Of a stretch of DNA of 36,190 bases, positions 10,728 to 22,789 are shown piece after piece. This DNA comes from Bondarzewia mesenterica. Lineage: Eukaryota; Basidiomycota; Agaricomycetes; Russulales; Bondarzewiaceae. Both the position numbers and the translations under genes were made by a program. The notes below the pieces were generated by a model. It was not told where the DNA came from, searched no databases, and was given only the letters and a program-made list of their open reading frames with translations. Numbering within the stretch: the stretch's first letter is position 1; every line of letters begins with the position of its first letter. The stretch spans positions 1 to 36,190 of the forward strand of contig SGPL01000293.1 of assembly GCA_004802705.1 (NCBI GenBank). Reading direction: 5' to 3'.

Positions 10728-13142
10728 ATGTCGCCCTTCACCTTTGTCCTCGTCTTCCTCCTCGCCGTGCTGGACGTGGCCTGGGCGGTTGGCAACGTCC
10801 CACACATCCTACAAGACCACGTTAGGCGCCAGGTTCTGCAGAATGCGGCCAACGGCATACCTGCTAGCACGAATGGGTCCACGATTGTTTCAATTTCCCT
10901 TGCAAAGGACTTGCAGTGAGTCCTCTTTTCTTACATGGTGCCTCGCATATCCTCTAAGTAGGAGGTTGCAACGCACCCTCAGCACTGCGTTGTATCGCCC
11001 CCTGCGGTTCTGCCAGGCCGAGTGTAAAGCGTGAAGAGTGCTGACTGCAAAGTTTTCCTTTAATGTAGGACATATTATGCGCTCTTGTCAGTGGGAAATA
11101 TCAGCTTTCGTGTCGGCCTTGACACCGCTTCGTCAGACCTCTGGCTCTTCTCTTCGAATTGCGCGTCAAGCGCTTGTAAATCGTCTCCCAAATACCCACT
11201 CTCTTACGATAGTCCATCTTTTGTTTCTGTTAACGGTAACGCAACCACATTCAATGTCAGCTATGCTGATACTTCCAGTGCGTGTTTCTCTCTTTCTATC
11301 TTCCGTAGCGTCTGTATCGAGGCATCCGGTCATGGACAGTGGCTTCGGGATTTATTGCAATGGAAAGGGTAAATTTTACCAATCTGTCCCTTTCAAATCA
11401 GGCATTTGGTGCGTTTTCACCGGTTTATCTTTCGCACATCATGCTGAGGGTGCATCTAGGTTTGATGAACTCTTCCAACATCACATTCGTCGATCAAGTC
11501 AGCGGGATCATGGGATTGAGCTTCGCGCGGCTTTCCACAATCAATTCGCTAGCATCCAACGGTGTGCCCTTTTTCTATCTCACTAATGGCTGACTCAATG
11601 CTTCCTCCAACAGCCGCACCATTTTTTACGCAATTGGCGCAACAGGGAAAGCTTGACTATCCCCTTATCGGAGTCAGCCTCCCACGAAATACGTCTACTA
11701 CTGGTTCATTGGCTTTGGGTGAGCACTTATCATGAACTACGTACGCATCACTGGAAAATCAATGTGTCTCTGCTGCGCAGGTGCGGTTGACTCTTCCGTT
11801 GTGACAAATGTTACCAATATAGTGTGGAACCAAGTCGTTCCGTTCCGGCCGTTTGGATCCGAAAGTAACACTTCCAGCTATCTCCAGTGGGCTATCCACC
11901 TTTCCAACATTTCGGTAAAGACTTCTATGAGTAAAACCGTCCGTTCTTCCCTCCCTCAATGCATGTTTCAAGGTTGGCACAAGCATTATCACGCCTCAAC
12001 CTACATACCCGCAACCCAACGCGAACGCCTCGATAGCTTTGCTTGATGTGTAAGTGACGTAGGATCGATCAGTATCATGGTAATTTGCTCACTCGTGGGC
12101 GTGTTCAGTGGTACTGCTGGCATATATGGCCCTTACCAGGATGTAAGTTTAGCTAGGATTTTTTGGCAATTACACCGTACTCAGATTTCCTAGGTGTCAA
12201 GAATATTTTCTGCCATCGATTCAAGCCGCCTTGTCGATTCCAGTAGTACGTCCGCTTTTCTCGCCCATCAGATGGCTCATTCATGTCTTCGTAGCTGGTA
12301 CATGGGCGATCCCATGCGACACGAACGAAACGATGTCATTTACGTTTGGGTAAGGCCCTTTTTAACCAACCTTGACTGACAGAGGATCTGAGTCTGTTGC
12401 AGCGGATACAACTTCACGCTTCTACCTTCGGACTACTTGATTGGACCTGTGTCTGCAGATCCCACTATATGTCTGTCATGGCCTCGAGCGCTTCCCCCCA
12501 GCTCTGATGGTATAGACTGGCAGCTGGGCTCCACTTTTCTACGAACAGTCTACTCCATCTTCAGGTATGTGTGCGACCACGACTCTCGTGCAATGTATCT
12601 GACGCCCTGGCAGCTATGGCATTACCTCGAAAGAACTGCCAATGATTGGCCTGTATCCCCTCACACCGGCGAACGCAACAGCATTGCCGGAAGCCTCGCT
12701 GTCGTCGCTCTTCTCTTCGCTTTCCCTCACAGTCGCCACCGCGCTCCCCAACTCCCTCGTCGCTGCCCCGATATACTCTACACCATCGTATATCTTCAAC
12801 ACATCGGTGCCCACGTCCGTTCTCGCCACGAACCTCGCCACATCAACATACGCGCCTTTATTCAGCGCAATGGACGCGGCAGCTGCGGGAGAAGGTTCAG
12901 GGAAGTTCAACTTCAGCGCGCTTCCACAGGCGACGCCGAGCCCGACACAAACGACGTTAGTGTTGACGGATAAGAGTGGGATGGTGTATACGACGACCAG
13001 CGTGGCAGCAACCCCGAATGCAGTGCTCGGGGAACCATATGGTTGGACTTCAGGCGCAGGTGCGGTGCGGACGAGCATTACCGCAATCGCACTGGCAAGT
13101 GGACTAGTGTGTCTGTTGCAGTGGTCTGGTATGTCCCTCTAG
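10728..13142 (+). CDS. Pepsin-like (A1) aspartic protease with signal peptide and GPI-type tail
   Basis: Twelve exons give about 571 aa: 10728-10915, 11069-11277, 11340-11408, 11460-11561, 11614-11718, 11781-11914, 11973-12049, 12109-12142, 12194-12245, 12295-12349, 12403-12564 and 12614-13142. All keep phase. The ATG has a good context (CCACCATGTC) and opens a signal peptide (FVLVFLLAVLDVAWA). The N-terminal lobe starts YYALLSVGNISF and carries the first active-site motif as LDTASSDLW (Asp about 81). The second motif is ALLDVGTAGIYG (Asp about 294). Canonical A1 enzymes have DTG and DTG/DSG, so both catalytic Asp residues are present but the neighbours differ. Other family marks are SGIMGLSF, WAIPCDT and GSTFLRTVYSIF. 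A Ser/Thr/Ala-rich stalk follows, and the protein ends in a hydrophobic stretch (ITAIALASGLVCLLQ), typical of GPI attachment. It probably acts at the cell surface. Confidence 0.88.
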
Positions 13143-13674
13143 TTGTCGTTTTCTTTGAGGTCGAGCGTGTCTCTGTTATCCTCCGAGGATCGCTCCCCTC
13201 GACCGCTCATTTTAATTGTCGCTATGTTTGTCCAATTCTGTTTTGTTTTCGTTTCCTCTTTGTGCTTGAACCCTCCCACTATATAACCGGACTTCGGCGA
13301 GATATGCAGTAGGCAGGGTCGCGGTCATCGTTGAAGTGACCGGCCATTGTATTGTAGTATTGCTCATTCATAGCATTCATGACGCGACTGTTCGAACGCG
13401 GACATAGTAATAGATTGGACTTCAGTCTGATATACTCGCGCTGCTCGCACAGGAGAGATAAGAGAGTGACTGGAAGTGAAGGGCTTGAGCAGCATAAGCA
13501 AGTAGAAACTGGGTAGTGGGATAACAAGTGGTGTGTGCGACAGAAGTGCGAAATGTGTAAAGGCGTGGTACAGTATATGAGCGGCAGGGACTTCAATCAT
13601 CATGGCTAAATTAAGCTACCAGAAATACGACCAGAGTAGGCGACTCTATAAGCTACGGATGCTCCACATGTTTG
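13143..13674. other. Convergent intergenic region
   Basis: About 530 bp between the 3' ends of the aspartic protease gene (+) and the exportin-T gene (-). It should carry both polyadenylation regions. Open frames here are short and patternless. I see no repeat or RNA gene. Confidence 0.45.
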
Positions 13675-16600
13675 CTATGAACCCGACCGCGAGGCTCGGA
13701 CGAAATCTGAGAAGTATTTCCGGAAGCTTTTGTTGTCGAGGTCTCGCAATTTTGTCGTGAACTCAATCGCAGTATCTGGTGGCCAGTTCTGGGCAGGGAG
13801 GAAGACAGAGACGAAGAATTCGTAGGCCTCTTGGCCGCGGGTCTTGCCAATGATTTGTAGAAGGTTGGCAATTTCATGGAGGACCTGCACCTTATGATGA
13901 ATGTTTGCTCAACCTATAGTTAGGATACCACCTACCACGAGGATCTGACCATCCTTGATGTTCAACTCGGGCAGGGACAGTACCCGGAATGCTGCGGGGA
14001 CAACGTTTTCATAGACGAATCTCTCGAACCCTGGCAGCCTTCGAGACTCCACCGCAGAATCACCATTGGCAGTGGAAGGCTGGCCCCAAACACTGACACT
14101 GCGTCCCAGGAAGATGAAGGCGGCCTTCTCGCTGATGGGATCTGATACGTCGCCAGCGAGCTGCAGCATAGTTTCAAGCAGAGGCTCGAAACGATCCTTG
14201 TTACCTATGAAAATAGCAAGCATGAGGATCACTCAAACGAGCATAATTGAAAATACTGACGACTGGAGATGAAGATCCCTTGAAGTTTTGAGGACAAGAT
14301 ATTATTGAGCAATGCTAGGTAGGCCTTTTTGATATCAGCATGAGATAATTCGTCGTCAGTCCCGCTAACAGGTTGAGACAAGATTCCTGTGATGTGAGCG
14401 GTGAGTGGGCCAATGAGCTCGTCCAAGACATCAAACAGGTCTTGCTGAAACGGAACAGAACTTCAGTAATGACTTCTAAATTAGCGACCAAGGATACATA
14501 CCTGAAGTTTGTGGATAAGAAGGTTAATGAAGTTCATGAAATCGACCAGTTCGCTTGGCTCGAAATGAGCAAGGAGGTTGGCCATCAGCGGGGGGATGAA
14601 ATGAGTGACATTGGGACCGGTCGTCGCCAAAATGCGTGCGAAGGCGAATCGCGTCTACAAATCAACTTAGTGAGGGTGATCAAAAGGATTCAGAACACAA
14701 CGCACCGCGTCTCGGACAACCTTGAAGACATTCATAGCTTCCAGTGACATAAGTATAGCCTGAGCTACGTCTCTGAACACATCAAGTGGAGGCAAGGTGT
14801 ACCCTTCTGGGAGCGGGGACGGATAATCCGGGAAGCCCTTTGCAATATTGCCGAGAGCCATGATAACATGGTGGACCTTCAGGATGGGCACAACATCCTG
14901 CGGGCCCTTGATCGACTGCAAATTGATGGAGAGTTCGTCCAATAGTGGCTTCACGAACGACATGAGCAAGGCAGCCGACTGCTCGCGGGATTTCCAGAAC
15001 AGCGAGATGAGCGTGCCGACAGTCTCGAACAGATAAAGTTGAGCATCGAAGACACCGGAATTTTTGATCGCTTCCGTGAGCATATCTTGCTCAGGGCTTT
15101 CTAGTTCTGGGAGGTCGACTTCGATGGTCAGCACATCACGTATGCCTTCCAGCAGTGTCCCAGAGAGTTCAGGGGAGATGTCGTTCCGGCCCTCCTTGAT
15201 GAAGCGATGGAAAAGATAGAAAACCCGTGTTCGTACGCTCGAGTTCGTGCTGTGCAAGCCCCTGTTGAGTTGATCATTATCATCAACCTCAAGCCATTCA
15301 GGAAATTCCAGGAGAAAAATACCTTGCGCCCACCATAGACTCAAGCGTCGGAACGATACACTCCTTGCGTACTTTGAAGAAGTCACCATAGCGCACTACG
15401 GTCTCGAAGAATTGCATTACGACTGTCCGATTCGGATATGCTGAAATTCCGGACTGGATCAGAGCGAAAATCATTTCGCCGTGAACGGTGAGTGGAAAAC
15501 TTGAATAATCAGTTTCTTTTCGCTTCTCTTTGGCCACAACGGCTGGTGCCTGACAAAATGCACTGCGACCCTTTCCACCTGCTAAATACCAGGCATCAGG
15601 CGATCAGCAATCAGAAGGCAAACATAGAAATTGCTCACTCTTGTTGATTTCACCAAAGATGTACACAAGATAGATTGCCAATTCCGCATCATGCCATTTT
15701 ACAGGGACGCCATTTTGATAAGCGGTTAATGTTGCCAATGCTTGCTTTCGAACGGTCTCTGTCACCAGGTCTTGATCAATAGATAGTACGGAGTCCATGA
15801 ATGAACGCAGATCCTATGAAACTAGCGGCATCAATAGTCTGAGATCGTTGTTCGTAAGTTCAGAGTGACGCACCTTTCGGAGACCTTCGAAGGCTGCCTT
15901 ATCTTCATCATCCATATCATCCATATCCGTATCTTCGTCCCACTTCATTTTCGTCAGGATGACACCGAGGAGCGAGGTGAGGAATGAACGCTTTTCAGTG
16001 TCAATAGGTTCTGACGAAGTTTTTCGGCTTCGCTTATACTATGAGAGTCGTCAGCTTGGCGATGATACAGGCAGCATTTGGGGAGAGACGCACACTGCCA
16101 AGGATGGCCTGAACCATGGGGAAAATGGTTGAGCAGGTATCGTCATATTCATCTGCCATGAAGTGAAGCATGACAGGGAGAATCTGATTAAGCAGACGAG
16201 ATGCTTCTGAACGGACATCTTCCGCGGTACATTCCTTTAAGTTTATCAGGTGAGATGGACGAAATGCACAACAGTAATAGAGAACGAACATCGGCAATCT
16301 TGAGAAGCTCCAGGCCAAGAATATTGAGCAGCCTGCCCAAAGCTTCACGGTAGGTCTCTTCTCCCTCGTCGACGGCTAAGCCTCGATTGGCTTGCTCAGC
16401 ACGCGTCCTCTCCTCTAAAGCCTCCAGAACTTGCCCTAGAGACAATACCTTGATGAGCTGGAGCTTATCTCCCGGCTCCTTCAGGCCTTTCGAGACAATT
16501 CGAAGCAGTGCCCCCGACGTTGCGAGACGGATAGCCAGAGCCTGATCGGACAGAAGAGTGAATAAAAGAGGAACAGTCGTTGGCGTGACGGTTAAATTGA

Positions 16601-17762
16601 TATCAATCCACCCTGAGAACCCTCGTCAAAAACCTCCTGAAGTCGTTGCATGATATCGCACTCACCGACATAAGATCCGAAGTTCTGATTCCCCAGTCTA
16701 CTACTTCAATCACATCTGTTGTTTCTCGTTCTGAGGTCGGTGCAATTTCACCTTTTTGTAGCTTTGCCATCCTGTCGGCAGAATCTGCGATGATAGTCAA
16801 AACCGCTTCATTGATCCTGGCCGCATCCCGCTCTCGAACTGCATCCCGAACACGGGCATCCCGAGCATGCCGAACACTGTTGTATTGTCGTGCAGACTTG
16901 ATAATCTGGTCAGCGACTTCCCCGGATATCTCAAGGACAATGTGGAAGAATAAGAGGGAGACGTGGGGGTTGAACGACGATTGTGAAGAAGCCTCTGCTG
17001 GGCGCATCAATGCAAACAAGTCTACGAAGAATGTTGGCCATTGCTCTACGTATGTTGCTAGAAAGAATAACGTCAAAGTGTGGGAGAATTTGTTACGCAG
17101 AACTGTGTATTGGCATGAGCGACTGCATGAGCAATGCGACGAGTTGACACTCACAAGGAGCGCTCGCTTCTGCAGAACCATACAGATACTCAGACTGTAT
17201 GTATCTCATTAGCGATTGCTGCAAGGTACGGAAACAATCGTCATCCAATGCTTCAAATCTAGTCAAAAACAGCATATGGTCAGCATTTTCAGCAATTAAA
17301 AGATAGCTCATAGGAAAAGAAAGCGAAAACTAAGAACGAACAAGACTGAACACACACACAACAGGCTTGAATAAACAAACCAAACGCAGAGCCCTTAGGG
17401 CCACAGAATTTTAGCTCACAGATTACCGCACATTGGAAGCCATCTACATCTCTTCCCTGATTCATACGGTAGAGCGATGGCCAAAACAGCAAAGCAATGG
17501 AAAGCCAGAAAGAAAGAAAAACGCACCTATTGTCCAGGAAGTCATCCAGAATTCTGAGAGCGAAGAATCTCGCCTGCAGAGGATATTTCCGCACTCCATC
17601 TGGTCCGGCCTCCACAAATAAGGTCAGAGCTAGCCGCCAGGTATCACTCGCATTTTGTTGGATGTTTGAAATGTAATCCAACGCTTGTTGATGAAAAGAT
17701 CCTTGCGATGGGTCCGATGCGATTAGAATGGCCTGGATGACCTGGTTTAATTCTTGTTCCAT
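13675..17762 (-). CDS. LOS1: Exportin-T, tRNA nuclear export receptor
   Basis: Thirteen exons, from 5' to 3' on the minus strand: 17762-17527, 17258-17155, 17102-16666, 16612-16290, 16234-16094, 16038-15874, 15813-15639, 15581-15323, 15261-14706, 14654-14502, 14444-14261, 14204-13936 and 13890-13675. They give about 1,072 aa, in the range of yeast Los1 (1,100) and human XPOT (962). The protein is helical throughout (HEAT repeats). Recognisable blocks are HQQALDYISNIQQ near the start, WPTFFVDLF, DWGIRTSDL before WIDINLTVT, FFETVVRYGDFFKV, SSVRTRVFYLFHRFIK and NKSFRKYFSDFVR at the end. The family binds tRNA and Ran-GTP and leaves the nucleus through the pore. The exon 3/exon 4 junction (16666 to 16612) is one base out of phase. 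One more G in the run at the acceptor would restore Gly-Trp-Ile-Asp, so an undercall is likely. Intron 1 is unusually long at 268 nt. Confidence 0.9.
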
Positions 17763-18111
17763 GGTGCAGGTGACGAATAACAGGAGTTGTTTGTGGTGGG
17801 TCAGACGCTATTTCTCCTTGGAGTCGAGGTTCGCAGGCAAAATGGTGTGGTCTGAGATGTTCAAAGACCGAGCGAAAATGGAGAGAGGAAGGGTGGAGGA
17901 TACGCGTGCCGGAAAATCAGAGCTTTTGAAGTCATTCACCTGGACCGAAGCTTGTTCCCATTTAGTTGGCACAAATCTTTGCGCGTCGCGTGAGATCTGA
18001 TCAAGTGTGGCAGAGATGTAGTGCTGCTACCACGTGCAATAAAGTATTTCATTTCACTAATTCATCTTGTACTCGAAGATGGGTTCAACAGCTGCATCGG
18101 AAGGCATTGTC
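17763..18111. other. Upstream region of the exportin-T gene
   Basis: About 350 bp ahead of the exportin-T start codon on the minus strand. It must contain that promoter. No clear TATA box and no other gene are visible. Confidence 0.35.
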
Positions 18112-18414
18112 TCAGAACAATGATGATTTGACGAGCTGGCCAAAAGTGTAGAATAAAGGTGCGAGGGAGTTGGCAAATGCCGCAGCCATCACGGAGCAGT
18201 CCGAGACCTTTGCGATTGCAATCAAGGTAGTACGCCGCTACCGGCGGGAAAGCATGTGGCCTTTACAATCACACTATCACCCTCCTCTTGTACATGTTCT
18301 CCACACTGAACATCCAAAATATGGCCGCCTGCAGAAAGTCACCGCTCGGATCTGTACTCACGAGAACAGATGGAATGTGAGACAAGTTGCGGCATCTGTC
18401 AATCGCATGTCCAT
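18112..18414 (-). CDS. Possible small gene of 57 codons, three exons
   Basis: On the minus strand exons 18414-18362, 18305-18281 and 18207-18112 join in phase into a 57-aa frame from ATG to TGA. The first donor is strong (TC|GTGAGT), the acceptors are TTCAG and CAAAG, and the second donor (GTGATA) is weaker. The product begins MDMRLTDAATCLTF and ends with a hydrophobic segment (AAAFANSLAPLFYTFGQLV), as a small tail-anchored or mitochondrial membrane subunit would. No family is recognised. It lies in the 800-bp space between the F-box and exportin-T genes, both on the same strand. Chance splicing of non-coding DNA is a real alternative. Confidence 0.3.
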
Positions 18415-18570
18415 GGTTCACCTGGAGACACAAAGGTGATGGTGTCTCAACTTATGACATTTTATTGCAACACAGTGTATGCACTTGCCTCGACTAGACG
18501 AATCGACTTGTGATTTCGCCGCAATAACAGAGTACCTAGTGGGTTAACAAGGCAGCAAAACGCACATCTT

Positions 18571-20264
18571 CTACCATCGATTGAAATCAAGCAGCCATAG
18601 ATCTCCTGTAATAAGCCCAACACACAATCTTCCCGTAGCTTCATCAAAAGCCAAGGTACTGCACATTTCCGGCGAAAAAGGGAGCGAAGGATTGGGGGGA
18701 ATCAAGACGTTAACCGTAAAGGATTCCGTCTCTCCGTTCGGAAAGTGTGCCTTCATCAACCGAAAACGATCGGAGTCCCAGTTTTGTTCGATCCATATAG
18801 CTCGTCGACCCGTCGACCCCACACAGACGAGTTTGACAGAGCAAGCCTTCGGAACTGGAAACAATCGCTTCCGCGTGCATGAATCCTGTTCTCGATTGGT
18901 ATCGAGTGAAAGGCGAACGAGTTCTCCAACGTTCGGTCGCCGATCATCAATTAGAGGTGTGAAAAAGAGAAAGGAGAGTGATTCAGGTAGGGATTCTGGT
19001 GCTCCGTTCAGGCCATCCGATATGAAGAAGTCGGGCACGTTAGGTATGTGTTCGATAATATGCTCTGTGCACTCTCCCATGTCTTCGATCACGTTCCCCC
19101 CTTTCTCGAAGGATGGTCCGCGTCCGGATGACTGGGCAACGTCAAGTCGGCAGGTCAAAGTAGGCGGCAACTGGAAAATCCGGACAATGACTTCTTTGAA
19201 GAGGCCCCCCACGAGTGCTATATGGTCGTAGCATAACTTGATGCTCAGGCGAAGAAATGGCTTGCAGATACCTGGTCAGCATGGCACTTACGCCGCCGTG
19301 AAATGGATGCGTACCTCTTCGAATTTTGGGTGCAGGAGAATTTGGACTCCACTCCTTGCATTGACCAGCAGAATTTGATACGAGTGACCAGGGAAGTCGG
19401 CGTTGAGATCGACGAACATGGCGGCAACTACGTCTTCGTGGATTGATACTTCGTGGATGATTCCACGAGCCTTCAGTGGTCGTTGGACAATTCTCCGTAG
19501 CTGCGGAGTTGAGTGATGGACAAAGTCAGACTCCGAACGGTCTATCAAGGGGATGTCATATATCTGTAAAACACCCCTACAGAATTCAGAAGTGAGGAAG
19601 GATTCACAAATACCTGGCCTGTGTCGCTTACTGATGCGCATCGTCGGTAGTTATCGCCAATGTAGCACGGCTATTACCCTTTTGTAATGCAACCGCGAAG
19701 CGTTTGTAGTGGGCAAAGATGTCAAATGACGCCGCTCGGTAGATATCATCGACATCCTTGAGGCACCACAGACTGATCGTCGCCCGCAACGACCCCACTC
19801 GAAAACTGCGCTGCACAGTGATAAGCCACCGTCCTCCCGAAGTAGTTCCATGCCATCCACGACGGCATTATTAGTATCGCCGTATATGATAGGCGCATAC
19901 TTGGTAATTAGAGATGTAGGCCTTTTCCAGTTGTCTTCGAGCCTAAGAGCCCTCACTACAATCGCTTGGATTTCAGGGCCTGGGAGTTCGCAGGGATCAA
20001 GACTATGTGGTATGTCCAAAGGGAGGTCGATAGATTTCAATATTTGATGCCATAGATAGTCCGATGACCCTAGAGTATGTAGAACACGACAAGTCTTCGT
20101 GGTGGCGGATGAGTAAGTATAAAAGACTTCCGGAGCAAATGAGGTAGATCACGACGCACTTGCTTCAGCGCTAAGATATCAGAGACAGAAACTGATAGAA
20201 AGACGACGAAGAGAATATCGCTTGGAAGATCGGTGAAAGAGCGGGGATTAGTAGTGGTGGTCAT
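18571..20264 (-). CDS. F-box protein of basidiomycete type
   Basis: Four exons on the minus strand, 20264-20160, 20094-19632, 19576-19315 and 19260-18571, give about 506 aa. The N-terminus holds an F-box at about residues 12-57 (RSFTDLPSDILFVVFLSVS, then ALKQTCRVLH and SSDYLWHQIL), which binds Skp1 in SCF ubiquitin ligases. The rest resembles the large set of basidiomycete F-box proteins with a beta-rich, propeller-like C-terminus (WLITVQRS, ISLWCLKDV, LRLSIKLCYDHIALVG, and LITGDLWLLDF at the end). Substrate unknown. One base is missing near 19836-19840: the minus strand reads CTTCGGGAGG, and CTTCCGGGAGG would give LLPGGRW and restore frame. An in-frame upstream ATG at about 20348 exists; the ATG at 20264 is preferred because it sits just before the F-box. 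Confidence 0.82.
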
Positions 20265-20434
20265 GGTTGGCAAGCGGACTGGATTTCGACGAGGAGGAAC
20301 AACTTGTTGTCTGATAAGATAAACACGAGAACCCAAATTTAGCAGCATCGATCCGGACCCATGCCGTCACGCGTGAGCAGGGTACTTTAAGGCTACTTGG
20401 TCCCAAAGCACTCCTTTAATCGCATTTCGTCTCA
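20265..20434. promoter_or_regulatory. Short divergent promoter region
   Basis: Only 170 bp separate the start codons of the F-box gene (-) and of the uncharacterised membrane protein gene (+), so the two genes probably share or overlap promoters. No clear TATA box is seen on either strand. Confidence 0.45.
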
Positions 20435-22789
20435 ATGGATAGCCATCTTCCTGCCTCTCAAACTCACAAATCCTCTGAAACAATTCATGACTTTAACTTT
20501 TCCGAAGTAGACACTCTTTCTGACTCGGATTGGCTTGATATTTCTAGTCGAGAAGACAACGACTCTATCGGCAATCCAGAGAGCGACCGCGACGAAGTAT
20601 CTGATCGTCCACTGTCTCGTCGATCTTTCAGTAGCCATTCGAGCTCTCGTGATGGAGATGTTGAGGCATGGGAAGGATTGGTTGAGGGCGCCGATGCTGA
20701 TGCTGATGATGGCTCGTCCGTCGAGCCCATCCTCCATGCTTTGGACGCAGAGCTCCCTTCTGTCCCAGACCTTGCCGAATCTTCAGCCGAGGAGCAGCGT
20801 GTAAAGGAGGCCCTTGATCAAAGCATGATCAGCACGTTGAGTTCTTCTCGCACCAGCTCTCTCGGCTCATCCACGCATGTTCCGACGAGCCGTCCTCGCG
20901 ACTTGAGGCTGTCTTTCCCAGACCCCCTGACTAGCTCTCACGATGACCTCAATCAATCTTACGAGGACATATCGCCCATTTCCTCAGACCTTCATGTTGT
21001 ATTTGACGATGGTGAACATCAAGTCGACATTTCCGAGTCACATTCTCCTCTGGAGGATCCGGGTTTATCGTCCACTCCCGAGGTCCTCCCAATGGCCGAA
21101 CTTCCCCAAATTGACTTCCAGGTCATACTCTATGGCAGTCCTAATTCCAGCAAGTGGCAATTCGTTGAGAAGCTTTTAAACAAGTTGGCGCTCGGTTCGG
21201 GTCTGGTTCTCTCATCCCCCGATGCTCAGTTGATGCGCGCGTCAATTTATTGCTTGAAGCCCAAGGGCTGTGCTCGTCGCCTGACCCCAGGATATAACGT
21301 GTCCGTTATTGATGGGGTGTTGCCACGTTCTGATAATGTAGGTTCGATCTTATTTTCGCTCGGTGAATTTTAACTTGAAATTCTTCAGCCGAGCGTGCTG
21401 CCTGCTTCGAAGACTTTAGCAATTGTGTTCTTTCCATCATCTCTCTCACATTTGCCACCGCACACTCTTTATCTCCCCGTCATCGCTTCTTCTTCTATGG
21501 TCAGCGATGATCCGACTGGGTTATCAAAGGATTTCTTGCGCCGGACCGTTGAGCATAAATGGGATGACTTGGGGGTCCCTCTGAGTCAGCTGTTACTTAT
21601 AAACCTGGAGCATCCCTCTGCAGTCATTGATGAGGATGAAATCGAGACGTTGGAACCTTCCGAGGTTGCTGTTGGCTTCCAGCGACTCTTGCCCCATAGC
21701 AGAAGGCTGTTGAACGTAAGAGCGTTGAGAGGTCAATTGTCATCAGTTCCGGCAATGACAGTGTACGCCTTCTTATCTCATATGTGTCGACTCTGTTACT
21801 GATATTCACTGTCGTCTACCAGTCTCGGTATATTGTCGATCGTCCTCGCATACATCGTCAGTGGCATGTCCTCGACATCTGTCCCAGTCATTCCACAGCT
21901 GGAGAAGCATTACCCCACACCTGTCCTCGATATTCCGAGCAATGTCTCCAATCAGTCGTCAGCATCTCCGTCCACGACTCCGATAAGCACCGCTCTTGGA
22001 GCATCATCTTTGAAGGATTTTGCTTTGGCCATCTTCAGTCCGCTGCCTTCTGACTCCCCGAATGCCGCTCGACTTTCTCAAGTCTCCTCTGCTCCCGGAA
22101 CACCAGCTGACACCCATATCAGACCGTCCTCACAGGACACTGAGGACATGCCCACTGTTGACGGAGGGGCATCTTCGATGCATTCGCTTTCTCGCCCCAT
22201 CACGTCATCCGTTTCCTTGACCGGGACTCCTGGGTCTAAGGCGGTATCTATCTTCCATGAAGCAGCTGGGCAATGCATTACGAATCTGCCCTCGCCGACC
22301 GCAGAGTCCTTACATTCGCTCAGCAGACGCCTCACCAGTTCACTTTCGAACATATTCAGTCTCAGATTCTTCGCAAGGGCCATCGGGATCGAAATGAAGC
22401 ACATTTTTGCGGTGTTGGATCAGCTCATTCAGTCGCTCGAGGAGCAGACAGCTACTGCGAAGCGCCTGTCAAAGGCTGTCACTGGCGGTTTGCGGGAGCA
22501 GCTCCACCTCCGAAACCGTCGAGCCCAGGAGCGCGCTCTGGCTCTTCGGAAGAAGGGCGAGTGGGTGATGACGACGGTCGGTGAGAAGGCGGTAGGGCGA
22601 TTTGAGCAGGCGAGATCGAAGGCCAAGGAGTTCAAGGCTATGGTTAGCTCGGAGGTCGCTACCGTCTATCAGAAGCAGTGGACGGAGGGGTTCAGGTCGA
22701 TTTTTGTTGACCATCACCACAGCCGCAGAGGTAAGCGAGTGTTCAGGAGGGAGATGAGGCGGGTCATGAGGGGGCGATTTGACCTGTAG
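20435..22789 (+). CDS. Uncharacterised Ser-rich protein with one membrane segment
   Basis: Three exons, 20435-21337, 21389-21762 and 21823-22789, give about 747 aa with all phases kept. Residues 1-225 are acidic, Ser/Asp/Glu-rich and look disordered (DTLSDSDWLD, SRRSFSSHSSSRD). A more folded part follows with QVILYGSPNSSKWQFVEKLL and, after a Leu/Val-rich part, LLLINLEHP. A hydrophobic segment of about 20 residues at about 420-443 (AMTVSLGILSIVLAYIVSG) is split by the second intron and is likely a membrane helix. After it comes a Ser/Pro/Thr-rich linker, then a helical C-terminus with high charge (RRAQERALALRKKGEW) ending in a basic tail. I recognise no family. It is divergent from the F-box gene with 170 bp between them. 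Confidence 0.75.

Noticed and set aside
10227..10805. 192-codon open frame on the minus strand
   Set aside because: It overlaps the start of the aspartic protease on the other strand and has no family features.
16646..17212. 188-codon open frame on the plus strand
   Set aside because: It is antisense to exons 2-3 of exportin-T.
18581..19231. 216-codon open frame on the plus strand
   Set aside because: It is the reverse complement of the last exon of the F-box gene, whose minus-strand protein is much more protein-like.
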